NCBI GenBank assembly: GCA_016711405.1
Contig: JADJSZ010000024.1
Coordinates: 25,966 to 89,965 of the forward strand
Length of the DNA: 64,000 bases
Source: Candidatus Hadersleviella danica
Lineage (GTDB): Bacteria > Chloroflexota > Anaerolineae > Promineifilales > Promineifilaceae
Direction of reading: 5' to 3'
Of this stretch, positions 25,233-33,626 are shown piece after piece. Under the pieces are notes generated by a model that ran no database searches, was not told the origin of the DNA, and was given only the letters and a program-made list of their open reading frames with translations. A program made the translations under genes and the position numbers. Positions within the stretch are counted from its first letter, which is position 1; every line of letters starts with the position of its first letter.

Positions 25233-26336
25233 CTACCTCATCATCGCCACCTGAGCCATGCCCCGCCCATCATCGGTGAGCAACAAATAGCCTTGTTGGC
25301 GGCGCACCATCCCTTTGCGCTCGGCGTAGCGCACCACTTGTTCGGCAAAATCCGGTTGCCAGCGCAGGTGCTCCCACAGGTGGTCTACCCGATTTTCGAT
25401 GGCCGCCCGCTCCGTCCCCTCGTGGTTCAACAAATGAATCGTCAGCATCGTTTGGGCAAAGGTGAGGCGTTGCTGGGAGCGGCGGATGGCCATGCTGACC
25501 AGCCCCCGCTGGGGAGCGAAGGTAAAAGCGGCCAAAAAGAGGAGACCCGCCACGGCCGCCATTGACCCCGCAATGTTCGCATCCAACCAATTGGCCAGCG
25601 CGTAGCCCCCCACGGCCGCCAATCCCCCCAGCCCACCGCTGTAAAGCAACATCCGCGACAGCCTGTCGGTTAGCAGGTAGGCGGTGGCGGGTGGGGCAAT
25701 CATCAGGGCGACGACGAGGACGGAGCCGACCACATCGAAGGCGCCCACGGCCGTGACCGAGACCATGCCCATCAGCCCATAATGGAGCAAAACGGGCGAA
25801 AAACCGAGCGCGGCGGCCAACTCCCCATCAAACGTGGCCAATTTTAGCTCCTTGTAAAACAGGGCGATGAGGCCGAGATTGGCCACTAAAATCGTGCCCA
25901 TGATAACCAAGCCACGGGGCAAATCGAGTGCGCCCCATTGCCAACGGTCAAACGGGGCGAAGGCGAGTTCGCCGAGTAGCACCGCGTCTATGTCTAAATG
26001 CACCCCTCGCGCAAAGCGGGAGATGAGGATGACGGCCGCGCTGAACAAAGCGGGAAAGACAAGACCAATGGCCGCATCCTCCTTTACTAACCCCGTGTTG
26101 TTGAGCATTTCCACCAAGGCCACTGTCAGCACGCCCGTTAAAGCCGCCCCCAAAATAAGCCACGGCGAATCGAGCTGGCCAATCAGCAAAAAGCTGATGA
26201 CGATGCCCAGCAAAACAGTGTGGCTAATCGCGTCGCTCATCATGGCCATGCGGCGCAAGACGAGAAACGCGCCCGGCAAGGCACAGGCCACGGCCGTCAC
26301 CATCGCAATCAGTTGAATTTCTGTTGAAGCGTTCAT
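25233..26336 (-). CDS. Metal ABC transporter permease with C-terminal winged-helix domain (second permease)
   Basis: ABC-3 family permease (ZnuB/MntB/SitC-like) for Mn, Zn or Fe. 367 aa; residues about 1-275 form eight or so helices with the conserved ALPGAFLVLRRMAMMSDAISHTVLLGI and GAFDVVGSVLVVALMIAPPATAYLL segments. The last roughly 85 residues (LTIHLLNHEGTERAAIENRVDHLWEHL..VVRYAERKGMVRRQQGYLLLTDDGR) are a predicted winged helix of the DtxR type, not part of the usual permease. It ends the four-gene minus-strand cluster that starts at 29325. Confidence 0.85.
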   Translation of the reverse strand: MNASTEIQLIAMVTAVACALPGAFLVLRRMAMMSDAISHTVLLGIVISFLLIGQLDSPWLILGAALTGVLTVALVEMLNNTGLVKEDAAIGLVFPALFSAAVILISRFARGVHLDIDAVLLGELAFAPFDRWQWGALDLPRGLVIMGTILVANLGLIALFYKELKLATFDGELAAALGFSPVLLHYGLMGMVSVTAVGAFDVVGSVLVVALMIAPPATAYLLTDRLSRMLLYSGGLGGLAAVGGYALANWLDANIAGSMAAVAGLLFLAAFTFAPQRGLVSMAIRRSQQRLTFAQTMLTIHLLNHEGTERAAIENRVDHLWEHLRWQPDFAEQVVRYAERKGMVRRQQGYLLLTDDGRGMAQVAMMR

Positions 26337-26362
26337 AAAAGTGCTGAGTGCTGAGTGCTGAG
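26337..26362. repeat. GTGCTGA heptamers
   Basis: Three copies of GTGCTGA between the two permease genes. Confidence 0.7.
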
Positions 26363-26402
26363 TGGTTAAGGGAAATTTCTCCGCTCCCCTCTGCTCTCCG
26401 CC

Positions 26403-27506
26403 CTAATGTCCATTCCCAAACACCTGCGCCTCCGCAATGCCCGCTGGAGTCAGCGCCCAATTCTCCCCATCCACTTGGCGCACCCACCCTTTTTGGGCGA
26501 GGGCACGCAGGCTGTTTTCGACCCCGCCGCGCTGGGCATTCATGGCTCGCAAAGCGCCGATGGCGTGGGGGTGCGTCCAATCTTCGTGCTGATGAGCCAA
26601 CTTGAACATGTCGCTCAGCACCGCCTCGAGGCGCAAATTGGTGCGGTTGCGTTGGCGTTGCGCCCAGCGCCACACCAGCCCCCGATTACCCGCAAACAGG
26701 AATGAGACGGCCACAAACAGGCTAATGACCAAGACGATGACGGGGCCAGTGGCCAGTCCGCCGCCCCAACCGCTTATCACCGTGCCGCTGATGCCTGCCA
26801 CCGCCCCAAATAGCCCCGCCAAAACGACCATCACGCCCAGTTTGTCTGTCCATTGCCGCGCGGCCGAGGCGGGAGCCACCACCATCGCGCTCATCAGCAC
26901 CACCCCCACCGCTTGCAGGCCAATGACAATGGCCAGCACCAGCAGGAAGGTGAGCAGGACATCGAGCCAGAGCATGGGATAGCCGACACTTGCCCCATAA
27001 TCGCGGTCAAAGCTGAGGAGTTTGAACTCTTTCCAAAATAAGGCCACGAGGAGGAGGGCGAGGAGACCCACGGCCGTCATCGTCACCACATCTTCGACCA
27101 GCAAGGTGGCCGCTTGGCCGAACAAAAACTTGTTCAGCCCCGCTTGGTTGGCGATGGGGTTCCGTTGCAACACGGTCAGCAACATGAGGCCGAGGCCGAA
27201 AAAGGCTGACAAAATGATGCCAAGGGCGCTGTCTTCTTTGATGCGGGTGGTGCGGGTGATGGCCATCAGCAGGAGAGTGCCGAGGCCACCCGCCACGGCC
27301 GCGCCTAGCATCAGTACCAGCGGCGCTTTGCTGTGGGTGAGCATGAAGGCCAGCACCACGCCGGGCAAGGCGGCGTGGGACATGGCATCGCCCAGCAGGC
27401 TTTGGCGGCGCAACACGGCAAATGTGCCCAACGCCCCGCTGACCATGCCCAGCACGGCCGCGCCCAAGGCTACGGTGCGAATGGTGTAGTCGAAGAAAAT
27501 GTCCAT
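26403..27506 (-). CDS. Metal ABC transporter permease with C-terminal winged-helix domain (first permease)
   Basis: ABC-3 family permease, 367 aa, same architecture as its downstream neighbour: LGAAVLGMVSGALGTFAVLRRQSLLGDAMSHAALPGV near the N-terminus and AVGVVLMSAMVVAPASAARQW in the core, then an extra C-terminal part (EAVLSDMFKLAHQHEDWTHPHAIGALRAMN..ALAQKGWVRQVDGENWALTPAGIAEA) that reads as a winged helix ending in the L-T-P-x-G-x-x-x-A motif of DtxR-like proteins. Two such permeases likely form a heterodimer. How the cytoplasmic winged helix senses metal is unknown. Confidence 0.85.
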   Translation of the reverse strand: MDIFFDYTIRTVALGAAVLGMVSGALGTFAVLRRQSLLGDAMSHAALPGVVLAFMLTHSKAPLVLMLGAAVAGGLGTLLLMAITRTTRIKEDSALGIILSAFFGLGLMLLTVLQRNPIANQAGLNKFLFGQAATLLVEDVVTMTAVGLLALLLVALFWKEFKLLSFDRDYGASVGYPMLWLDVLLTFLLVLAIVIGLQAVGVVLMSAMVVAPASAARQWTDKLGVMVVLAGLFGAVAGISGTVISGWGGGLATGPVIVLVISLFVAVSFLFAGNRGLVWRWAQRQRNRTNLRLEAVLSDMFKLAHQHEDWTHPHAIGALRAMNAQRGGVENSLRALAQKGWVRQVDGENWALTPAGIAEAQVFGNGH

Positions 27507-27510
27507 AGGA

Positions 27511-27562
27511 GTGGGGATTGCGGAATGCGGATTGCGGATTGGGCTTGCCCAACCAACACCCT
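27511..27562. repeat. TGCGGAT heptamers and TGCTCATTG units
   Basis: GGATTGCGGAATGCGGATTGCGG followed, after the GGGCTTGCCC spacer, by CATTGCTCATTGCCCATTG units running into the ATPase gene end. Confidence 0.65.
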
Positions 27563-27573
27563 TTGTTCATTGC

Positions 27574-28311
27574 TCATTGCCCATTGTTCATTGAAAGGAA
27601 TGCCACACGGCCGCCATAGGCTAGGCGCAGGTTTTCCTCGGTGAACACTTGGGCGACGGGGCCGCAGGCGATACAGCGCACATTGAGCAGAGCCACCCAA
27701 TCGAAGTATTCGGGCACTGTTTGCAAATCGTGGTGGACGGCGATAACCGTTTTGTTTTGCGCCCGCAACTCCTTCAACAGGACGATAATCGCCCGTTCGG
27801 TGGTCGCATCTACGCCCTGAAACGGCTCATCCATGAAGTAGATTTGGGCATCTTGGACGAGGGCGCGGGCGAGGAAGGTGCGCTGTTGTTGGCCGCCCGA
27901 AAGTTGGCTGATTTGCCGCTGGGCAAAATCAACCATGCCCACCTTGTCCAACGCCTCGAGGGCGAGCTGTTTGTCGGCGGCCGAGGGGCGGCGGAACCAG
28001 CCGAGAAGGCCGTACCGCCCCATCAACACCACGTCTAGCACACTGGTAGGGAAATCCCAGTCCACGCTCCCCCGCTGGGGCACGTAGCCGACGAGGTGGC
28101 GTTGTTCTTCATACGCTTTGCCATAGACGAGGACATTGCCCGCCGCTGGGGGAATCAGCCCCAAAATCGCTTTGATGAGCGTCGTTTTGCCCGCTCCATT
28201 CGGCCCGACAATGGCCGTCAGGGTTCCTTCCGGTACTGTAAAATCCACGTCCCACAGGACGGGTTTGGCGTGGTAGGCCACGGTTAGGTCGGTGACTTCG
28301 ATGGGATTCAT
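27574..28311 (-). CDS. Metal ABC transporter ATP-binding protein
   Basis: Cytoplasmic ATPase of the Mn/Zn/Fe importer (ZnuC/MntA/SitB type). From ATG at 28311 (MNPIEVTDLTVAYHAKPVLWDV) it has 245 aa. Residues upstream in the same frame (AIRNPKSAIQNP) are translated heptamer repeat and not protein. Walker A GPNGAGKTTL, Q-loop VGYVPQRGSVDW, signature LSGGQQQRTFLARAL, Walker B IYFMDEPFQGVD and H-loop VHHDL are all in place. The last residues come from a repeat as well. Confidence 0.93.
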   Translation of the reverse strand: MNPIEVTDLTVAYHAKPVLWDVDFTVPEGTLTAIVGPNGAGKTTLIKAILGLIPPAAGNVLVYGKAYEEQRHLVGYVPQRGSVDWDFPTSVLDVVLMGRYGLLGWFRRPSAADKQLALEALDKVGMVDFAQRQISQLSGGQQQRTFLARALVQDAQIYFMDEPFQGVDATTERAIIVLLKELRAQNKTVIAVHHDLQTVPEYFDWVALLNVRCIACGPVAQVFTEENLRLAYGGRVAFLSMNNGQ

Positions 28312-28383
28312 GGGATTTTGGATTGCGGATTTTGGATTGCGGATTGCGGAGCTTTCCACTCAGCACTCAGCACTCAGCACTTT
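28312..28383. repeat. TTGCGGAT and CACTCAG heptamers
   Basis: GGATTTTGGATTGCGGATTGCGG followed by CACTCAGCACTCAGCACTC. It sits between the ATPase gene and the binding-protein gene. Confidence 0.7.
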
Positions 28384-29325
28384 CTACTCGCCTAGCAACG
28401 CGCCGACAATCGTATCTATATTGTGGCGCACCATGCCGAGGTAGGTGCCTTCGGCCGTGCCTGCGTCGCCCATTGCGTCGGAGAAGAGGGAGCCGCCGAT
28501 GACGACTTCCCAGCCACGGTCGCGCACGGCCGCTTGCACCGCCTCAATCGTCCGCACGGGCACGGAGGATTCGACGAAGATGGCGCGAATTTCGTTTTCG
28601 GCGATGTAGGTGGCCAGATTTTGGACATCGGCCGTGCTCGCCTCGGCATCGGTGCTGATGCCTTGCAAGCCGCGCACCTCGAAACCGTAGGCACGGCCAA
28701 AATAGCTAAACGCATCGTGGGCGGTAATGAGGATGCGTTGCTCGGCGGGGAGCCTGTCCGCTTGGGCTTGGACATAGGCGTGCAGTTCGTCGAGTTGTTG
28801 GAGGTAAGCGGCCGTGTTGGCCTCGTAATCGGCACGGTTGGCGGGGTCTTGGGCAATGAGCGTATCGCGCACCACCAACACCGCCTCGCGCCATAAAGTC
28901 ACATCAAACCAGATGTGCGGGTCGTGTTCATCCACATAAGCGGGCGAAGCGAGCAAGCGACTGGGGTCTATGCCACTGGCCACGGCCACGGCGGGCTTGT
29001 TTTGGCCGATTTGCTCCAACACATCCTCGAGTTTGGCTTCTAAAAAGAGGCCATTGTAGAAAATGATGTCGGCGTTTTGCAGTTTGTCCACATCGCTGGC
29101 ACTGGCTACGTAGAGGTGGGGGTCTGTACCCGGCCCCATCAGCCCGACCACTTGCACATGTTCGCCGCCCACAATTTGGGCAATGTCGGTAATCTGGCCG
29201 ATGGTGGTGACGATGGTGAGACGGCCGTCTTCTGCGGGGGCGGGCGCGGCCGAACTACTCTCCCCCGCACACCCTGCCAAGGCGAGGGTGAGGGTTAAAA
29301 GGATAAGGGTTAAGGTTTTGGACAT
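28384..29325 (-). CDS. Metal ABC transporter substrate-binding lipoprotein
   Basis: Cluster A-I binding protein (TroA/ZnuA/MntC/SitA) that delivers Mn, Zn or Fe to the permease pair. From ATG at 29325 it has a lipoprotein signal: hydrophobic LTLILLTLTLALAGC with the lipobox LALAGC. Metal ligands expected for the family are visible: DPHLYVASASD (first His), DEHDPHIWFDV (second His), ITAHDAFSYFGRAYG (third ligand) and the Glu/Asp near EIRAIFVESSVP. GGAGA precedes the ATG. It is the first gene of the cluster, directly behind the DtxR-like operator. Confidence 0.92.
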   Translation of the reverse strand: MSKTLTLILLTLTLALAGCAGESSSAAPAPAEDGRLTIVTTIGQITDIAQIVGGEHVQVVGLMGPGTDPHLYVASASDVDKLQNADIIFYNGLFLEAKLEDVLEQIGQNKPAVAVASGIDPSRLLASPAYVDEHDPHIWFDVTLWREAVLVVRDTLIAQDPANRADYEANTAAYLQQLDELHAYVQAQADRLPAEQRILITAHDAFSYFGRAYGFEVRGLQGISTDAEASTADVQNLATYIAENEIRAIFVESSVPVRTIEAVQAAVRDRGWEVVIGGSLFSDAMGDAGTAEGTYLGMVRHNIDTIVGALLGE

Positions 29326-29385
29326 TGTTGGTTCTCCGAAGCACGTTGAGCGAAAAGCAATCAGGTTTATTTTTCGCCTTAATTT

Positions 29386-29428
29386 TTTAGGTATGCCTAA
29401 ATTATAGCTTGGGCGCAACGAATGTCAA
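29386..29428 (-). promoter_or_regulatory. Consensus promoter overlapped by a DtxR-like palindrome
   Basis: On the minus strand TTGACA (29428-29423) and TATAAT (29406-29401) are 16 bp apart. Overlapping the end of the -10 box is the palindrome TTTAGG-CATA-CCTAAA (29401-29386, minus-strand reading). Its half-site TTAGG matches the core of DtxR/IdeR/MntR-type boxes. Binding of a metal-loaded repressor here would block the metal importer genes. No dtxR-family regulator gene is within the window. Confidence 0.8.
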
Positions 29429-29505
29429 TTGGGTAGAATGAACAAAAAGCTGAACGGCGAACCCCGGATGGACGAACAACCTGTCAGTAAATTCTTTTTC
29501 AACGC

Positions 29506-29598
29506 AAAGTCGCCAAGAAGCGAAGGCGCAAAGGGTGTTGTTGAATCGAGAAACTTCTTTGCGTCTTTGCCCCTTCGCGACTTTGCGTTAAATCTCTT
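29506..29598. repeat. GCAAAGTCG octamer hairpin
   Basis: AACGCAAAGTCGCCAAGAAGCGAAGGCGCAAAGG faces TTTGCGTCTTTGCCCCTTCGCGACTTTGCGTTAAA. The same kind lies at 58518-58590. Confidence 0.75.
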
Positions 29599-29654
29599 AA
29601 CAACTTGTTCGTACACCCCGAACCCCTTGCCTAGCGACACCCCCTTTTTTCCTC

Positions 29655-29660
29655 TATAAT
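29655..29660 (+). promoter_or_regulatory. -10 box of a leaderless transcript
   Basis: TATAAT ends seven bases before the ATG at 29668. A clear -35 is not seen. Confidence 0.5.
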
Positions 29661-29667
29661 GCGCACC

Positions 29668-30894
29668 ATGCCGATAGCCGATTTAGACAGCATCCACAGT
29701 TACCTCTCGCACATGCGGCACGAACTTCGCACGCCGCTCAATGCCATCATTGGGTATGGCGAGATGTTGCTGGAAGATTGCGCCATAGACGACCCCGAGG
29801 GATTTGCGCCCGACCTCAACCACATCCTCAATGCGGGCAACCGCCTGCTCGGCCTTGTGAACCAGATTTTGGACCCCGCCCAAATCACGGCCGATAACCA
29901 GCCCAGCCTGCAAGCGTATGGCCAGCAAATCCACTACCAACTGCGCGACCCGCTCAATGTGGTGTTGGCCTATGCCGAAATGTTGCTGGAAAAGGGGCAA
30001 CAGGTGCAATACGAAGCATTTGTGGCTGATTTGGGGAAGATAGACACGGCCGCCCAACGCCTGCTCTACCTGATGGAGCAGATGTACGCCACCACCCAAA
30101 ACCCCCTCGCACTGGAGAATTTGCCCACGGCCGACCTTGCCCCTGCCCACGCCCAAGTGGATGAGCCAAGAGCCGCCCAACGTGCCTTAACTGGTTATAT
30201 TTTGGTGGCGGACGATAACGCCCAAAATGTGGAAATTCTGACTCGCCGCTTGCACCGGGATGGGCACAGCACCCTGACGGCCGTCAACGGCCGTGAACTG
30301 CTCGATTTGCTCCCCGCCCACAGCGTAGACCTCATTTTGCTGGACATTATGATGCCCGAAATGAACGGCTACGATGTGCTTCTCGCCCTGCGCCAAGATG
30401 AGCGCTGGCGCGATTTGCCCGTCATTTGCCTCTCCGCCCTCGACGACGATGCCAGTTATTTACGAGCCATCGAACTGGGGGCACAAGACTTTTTGCCCAA
30501 ACCGTGCGACCCGCTCCTGTTGCAAGCCCGCATTGGTGCGTCGCTGGAAATTAAAAAGCGGCGCGACCAAGAGGTGGCGTATCGGCAGGCGGTGGATGTG
30601 TTGACGGCCGCCGCCGCCGCGTGCGAGACGGGCACGTTTGAGCCGCACAGCCTGACCCAATTGGCTGGGCGCGGGGATGAACTCGGCCGTTTGGCGCGGG
30701 TGTTCCAGCAAATGGCGGCCGAAGTCCAAGCCCGCGAGGCGCGGCTTCGCCAAGAGGTGCGCGAGCTTCGCATTGAGATTGACCGCCAAAAAGAGGCCAC
30801 CAGCGTCGCCCAAATTGTGGAGACGGAATACTTCCAGCAACTCCAACGCCAAGCCCGCGAACTGCGCCAATCCTTCCAGCAAACTGGGGAATAA
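29668..30894 (+). CDS. Receiver-domain protein with two HisKA-like segments, no kinase domain
   Basis: 408 aa from ATG 29668. Residues about 10-65 form a HisKA helix pair with an intact H-box (SHMRHELRTPLNAIIGYGEML). A second copy (about 88-150) has Tyr in place of His (HYQLRDPLNVVLAYAEML). A receiver domain follows (about 175-295): ILVADDN, phosphorylatable Asp in LILLDIMMPEMNG, and LPKPCD with the Lys. Then comes a HAMP-like stretch (GRGDELGRLARVFQQMAAEV) and a C-terminal coiled coil. There is no HATPase domain, so it cannot phosphorylate itself; it is probably a phospho-receiver/dimer partner for another kinase, possibly the hybrid kinase at 42-44 kb. The MinD-like gene follows 94 bp later. 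Confidence 0.8.
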   Translation: MPIADLDSIHSYLSHMRHELRTPLNAIIGYGEMLLEDCAIDDPEGFAPDLNHILNAGNRLLGLVNQILDPAQITADNQPSLQAYGQQIHYQLRDPLNVVLAYAEMLLEKGQQVQYEAFVADLGKIDTAAQRLLYLMEQMYATTQNPLALENLPTADLAPAHAQVDEPRAAQRALTGYILVADDNAQNVEILTRRLHRDGHSTLTAVNGRELLDLLPAHSVDLILLDIMMPEMNGYDVLLALRQDERWRDLPVICLSALDDDASYLRAIELGAQDFLPKPCDPLLLQARIGASLEIKKRRDQEVAYRQAVDVLTAAAAACETGTFEPHSLTQLAGRGDELGRLARVFQQMAAEVQAREARLRQEVRELRIEIDRQKEATSVAQIVETEYFQQLQRQARELRQSFQQTGE

Positions 30895-30913
30895 CGATTA
30901 GCCCCCCTGAGCC

Positions 30914-30973
30914 GGGCAACCACAAGGGTTGCCCCTCCCCAACTTTCCACTCAACACTCAGCACTCAGCACTT
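30914..30973. repeat. Single REP-like hairpin plus CACTCAG heptamers
   Basis: GGGCAACC-ACAAG-GGTTGCCCCT (30914-30936) lacks the terminal CTAC and its partner hairpin. It is followed by TCCACTCAACACTCAGCACTCAG. Confidence 0.65.
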
Positions 30974-30988
30974 TTCACTCCTCTCCCT

Positions 30989-31756
30989 ATGACCCACATC
31001 ATCTCCCTCCATTCCTTTCGCGGCGGCACTGGCAAATCCAACCTCGCGGCTAATTTGGCCACCGTTTTCACGGCCGCTGGTCGGCGCGTGGGCATCATAG
31101 ATACCGATATTCAATCGCCGGGCATCCACATCCTCTTCGGTCTCAACAGCGAAACCATTCGCCATTCGCTCAACGATTATTTGTGGGGCAAATGTGCCAT
31201 CGAAGCGGCGGCGCACGATGTCACGGCCGCCATGAACCTTGGCCCCGACGCGGGGCAAGCGTATCTCATCCCCGCCAGTATGCACCCCGGCGAAATCGCC
31301 CGCATTTTGCGCGATGGCTACAACGTCGGTCTCCTATCGGATGGCATTCGCCAAGCGATTATAGATTTGCAACTCGATGTGTTGCTCATTGACACCCATC
31401 CCGGCCTGAGCGAAGAGACCTTGCTGGCCGTGGCCATTGCCAACACCCTGCTGGTGGTCATGCGCCCCGACGAGCAAGATGTGGAAGGCACAGGCGTGGC
31501 CGTGCAAGTGGCGCGGCGGCTCGATGTTTCGCGCTTGTGGATTGTGGTGAATAAGTGCCCGGCCGCGTTTGATGAGGGGCAGGTGCGCCAGCAGGTGGAA
31601 AAGGCGTATGACAGCCATGTGGCGGCCATTTTGCCCCATGCGGATGAGTTTATGACGTTGGCCAGCAAGGGGCTGTTTGTGCAGGAGTACCCTGACCATG
31701 TGGTCAGTCAGCGGATGCGCCAACTGGGGCACGAGTTGATGATGAGCGGCCGTTGA
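30989..31756 (+). CDS. MinD/ParA-like ATPase
   Basis: 255 aa P-loop ATPase of the MinD/ParA (deviant Walker) class. FRGGTGKSNLAANLA is the deviant Walker A with the signature Lys; IIDTDIQSPGIHILFGL is the switch I region; LLIDTHPGLSEET the Walker B. An amphipathic C-terminal helix as in MinD is not evident (end LGHELMMSGR). It probably works with the receiver/HisKA gene just upstream on the same strand. This resembles the pairing of ParA-like ATPases with response regulators in FleN- or CpaE-type localisation systems, and CpaF is 13 kb away (inference). Substrate unknown. Confidence 0.85.
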   Translation: MTHIISLHSFRGGTGKSNLAANLATVFTAAGRRVGIIDTDIQSPGIHILFGLNSETIRHSLNDYLWGKCAIEAAAHDVTAAMNLGPDAGQAYLIPASMHPGEIARILRDGYNVGLLSDGIRQAIIDLQLDVLLIDTHPGLSEETLLAVAIANTLLVVMRPDEQDVEGTGVAVQVARRLDVSRLWIVVNKCPAAFDEGQVRQQVEKAYDSHVAAILPHADEFMTLASKGLFVQEYPDHVVSQRMRQLGHELMMSGR

Positions 31757-31785
31757 TGAACTGAGTGGCTACGAAAACTTATTTA

Positions 31786-31860
31786 ACCGCGGAGAGCGCG
31801 GAGGGCGCAGAGCTTCTCGGATGCTTCTTCCTCCGCGTTCTCTGCGCCCTCCGCGATTAG
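31786..31860. repeat. GCGGAGGGCGCAGAG hairpin repeat
   Basis: CCGCGGAGAGCGCGGAGGGC faces CCTCCGCGTTCTCTGCGCCC across a short centre, between convergent genes; it may terminate both. Confidence 0.7.
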
Positions 31861-31864
31861 AAGC

Positions 31865-33542
31865 CTAGCCCCCCCCAAATGTCGGCAAGCCCAAATCCAC
31901 CATCGGCTGGCCCGCCAGAAAAGCGCGTAGGGCGGCACGGGTCGCGTCCCGGTCGTCCCACGGGTACTCTGTCCCCTCAAAATTCATGGATTGCTCGTGC
32001 CCTTTGCCGCACACAATCACCACATCTTGGGGGCGGGCAAGGGTGAGGGCAAAATAAATCGCCTCGCCTCGGTCGGGCACCCGCCAAAAGGTGTCCCCCT
32101 CACGGCCGCCCTTCAGCCGACACCCCCCCGCCATCATCTCCAAAATATCGGCCAGCTTTTCCGTGCGCGGGTCTTCGGCCGTTAGCACCGTTATATCGGC
32201 ATAGACGGCCGAAATTTCGGCCATCATGCGCCGCTTTTCCACATCGCGCTTGCCCGCACTGCCAAACACGGCAATGATTTTGCCGTTTTGGGCGGCGACC
32301 ATCGGCCGTGTCGCCTTGAGAGCCTTTTCCAGCGCATTGGGGGTGTGGGCAAAATCCACCATCGCCAAAAAGTTTTGCCCCTCGTCCAGCCGCTCCATAC
32401 GGCCGCTGACGGCCGTCACCCGCCCCAACCCCGCCTCAATCGTGGCCACATCCAGCCCCAAAGCGACGGCCGCCGCACCAGCCGCCAACATGTTGTAGAC
32501 ATTAAATTCGCCCACCAGCGCGGAGCGCAGGATTGCGGATTGCGGATTGCGGATTGCGGATTGCTCCTCCGCTCCTCCGCTCCTCTGCTTCTCTGCCCCT
32601 CTGCCCCCCTGCTCCCCCTGCAATTTCCAACATAAACTGTGTTTCACGTGCCCCATACTCAGGCCGCACGGCCAGCACATGCGCGGGTTGGTAGATGGCG
32701 TAGTGGAGTTGGTTGGCAAGGGGCACGGCCGTCAGCGAGGCAAACGACTGGTCATCTTTGTTCAGCACAAGGGCGCGGAGGGTGGGGGCGAGGTCGTGTT
32801 CGGCCGCTTGGGTCACCATCTCGAACAGGCGGCGTTTGGCGGCCAAATACCCCTCATAACTGCCGTGGTAATCCAAATGTTCATGGGTGATGTTGGTCAC
32901 GACGGCCACGTTGTAATCCACGGCCGTCACCCGATGTTGTGCCAGCCCGTGCGAAGTCGTTTCCAGCACGCAATGGGTCAGCCCCGCCTCGGCCATTTGG
33001 TGCAAATACCGTTGCACCTCGGGCGCTTCGGGGGTGGAGACGTGCAAGCCTGTTGGCTCTTCGCGGTCGCCCATCACCGCCTTGATGGTCGAAATCATGC
33101 CCGTTTTGTGCCCAGCGGCGACTAAAATCTCGTAGAGCAGGGTGCTGGTGGTCGTTTTGCCATCCGTGCCCGTCACGCCAATCACTGTCATGCGTTCGCT
33201 GGGGAAATCGTAATAGGCGGCCGAGAGCCACGCCAAAGCCTCGGCCGTGTCTTCGACCAGCAAATAGCCCACCTCGGGCGGAATGGTCAGGCCGAGTTCG
33301 GCCGACGGCCGTTGTGCCAAAATCAGGCTCGCTCCCCGCGCAATCGCATCCGCAATATAGGGATGGCCGTCTGTGCCTGTGCGCACGCGGGCGACAAAGC
33401 AATCCCCTGCTTGCACCTCGCCCGAATGTTCGGTAAAGCGGCCGATGGCCACGTTCGGCCCTGTGTATACAGGTGGTTGGGCATAGCTGGTGCCCGCCAC
33501 CCGCCGTTGCCATTTTGTTAAGAGTGTTGTGATAGGGTACAT
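31865..33542 (-). CDS. murE: MurE ligase with short tandem repeats inside the coding region
   Basis: UDP-MurNAc-tripeptide ligase, which adds the third residue (meso-DAP or Lys) of the peptidoglycan stem peptide. From ATG 33542: N-terminal domain; ATP loop VIGVTGTDGKTTTSTLL; TTSHGLAQHRV; VVTNITHEHLDYHGSYEGYLAAKR; then, after a break, SALVGEFNVYNMLAA, SGRMERL, VDFAHTPNALEKAL, VFGSAGKRDVEKR and the C-terminal domain. Between GARETQFMLEIAG and RSALVGEFN the DNA is pure tandem repeat (GCGGATT heptamers and GAGCAGAG octamers, about 32527-32625), and the frame changes within it. In other MurE proteins this is a surface loop. The gene is probably functional with the right length. The DNPR/DAP-specificity motif is not clear to me. 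Confidence 0.88.
32527..32625. repeat. Heptamer/octamer repeat block inside murE
   Basis: On the + strand, ATTGCGGATTGCGGATTGCG is followed by CTCCTCCGCTCCTCTGC-type octamers. These are the same two units that fill intergenic gaps elsewhere. Confidence 0.8.
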
Positions 33543-33544
33543 TT

Positions 33545-33618
33545 GGAATTGTGAATGGTGAATGGTGAATGGTGAATGATTATCCGCATTCCGCATTCCG
33601 CATTCCACATTCCGCATT
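33545..33618. repeat. GTGAATG and TTCCGCA heptamers
   Basis: GTGAATGGTGAATGGTGAATGG followed by CCGCATTCCGCATTCCGC, between divergent murE and the zinc-ribbon gene. Confidence 0.7.
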
Positions 33619-33626
33619 TTTTTGAG

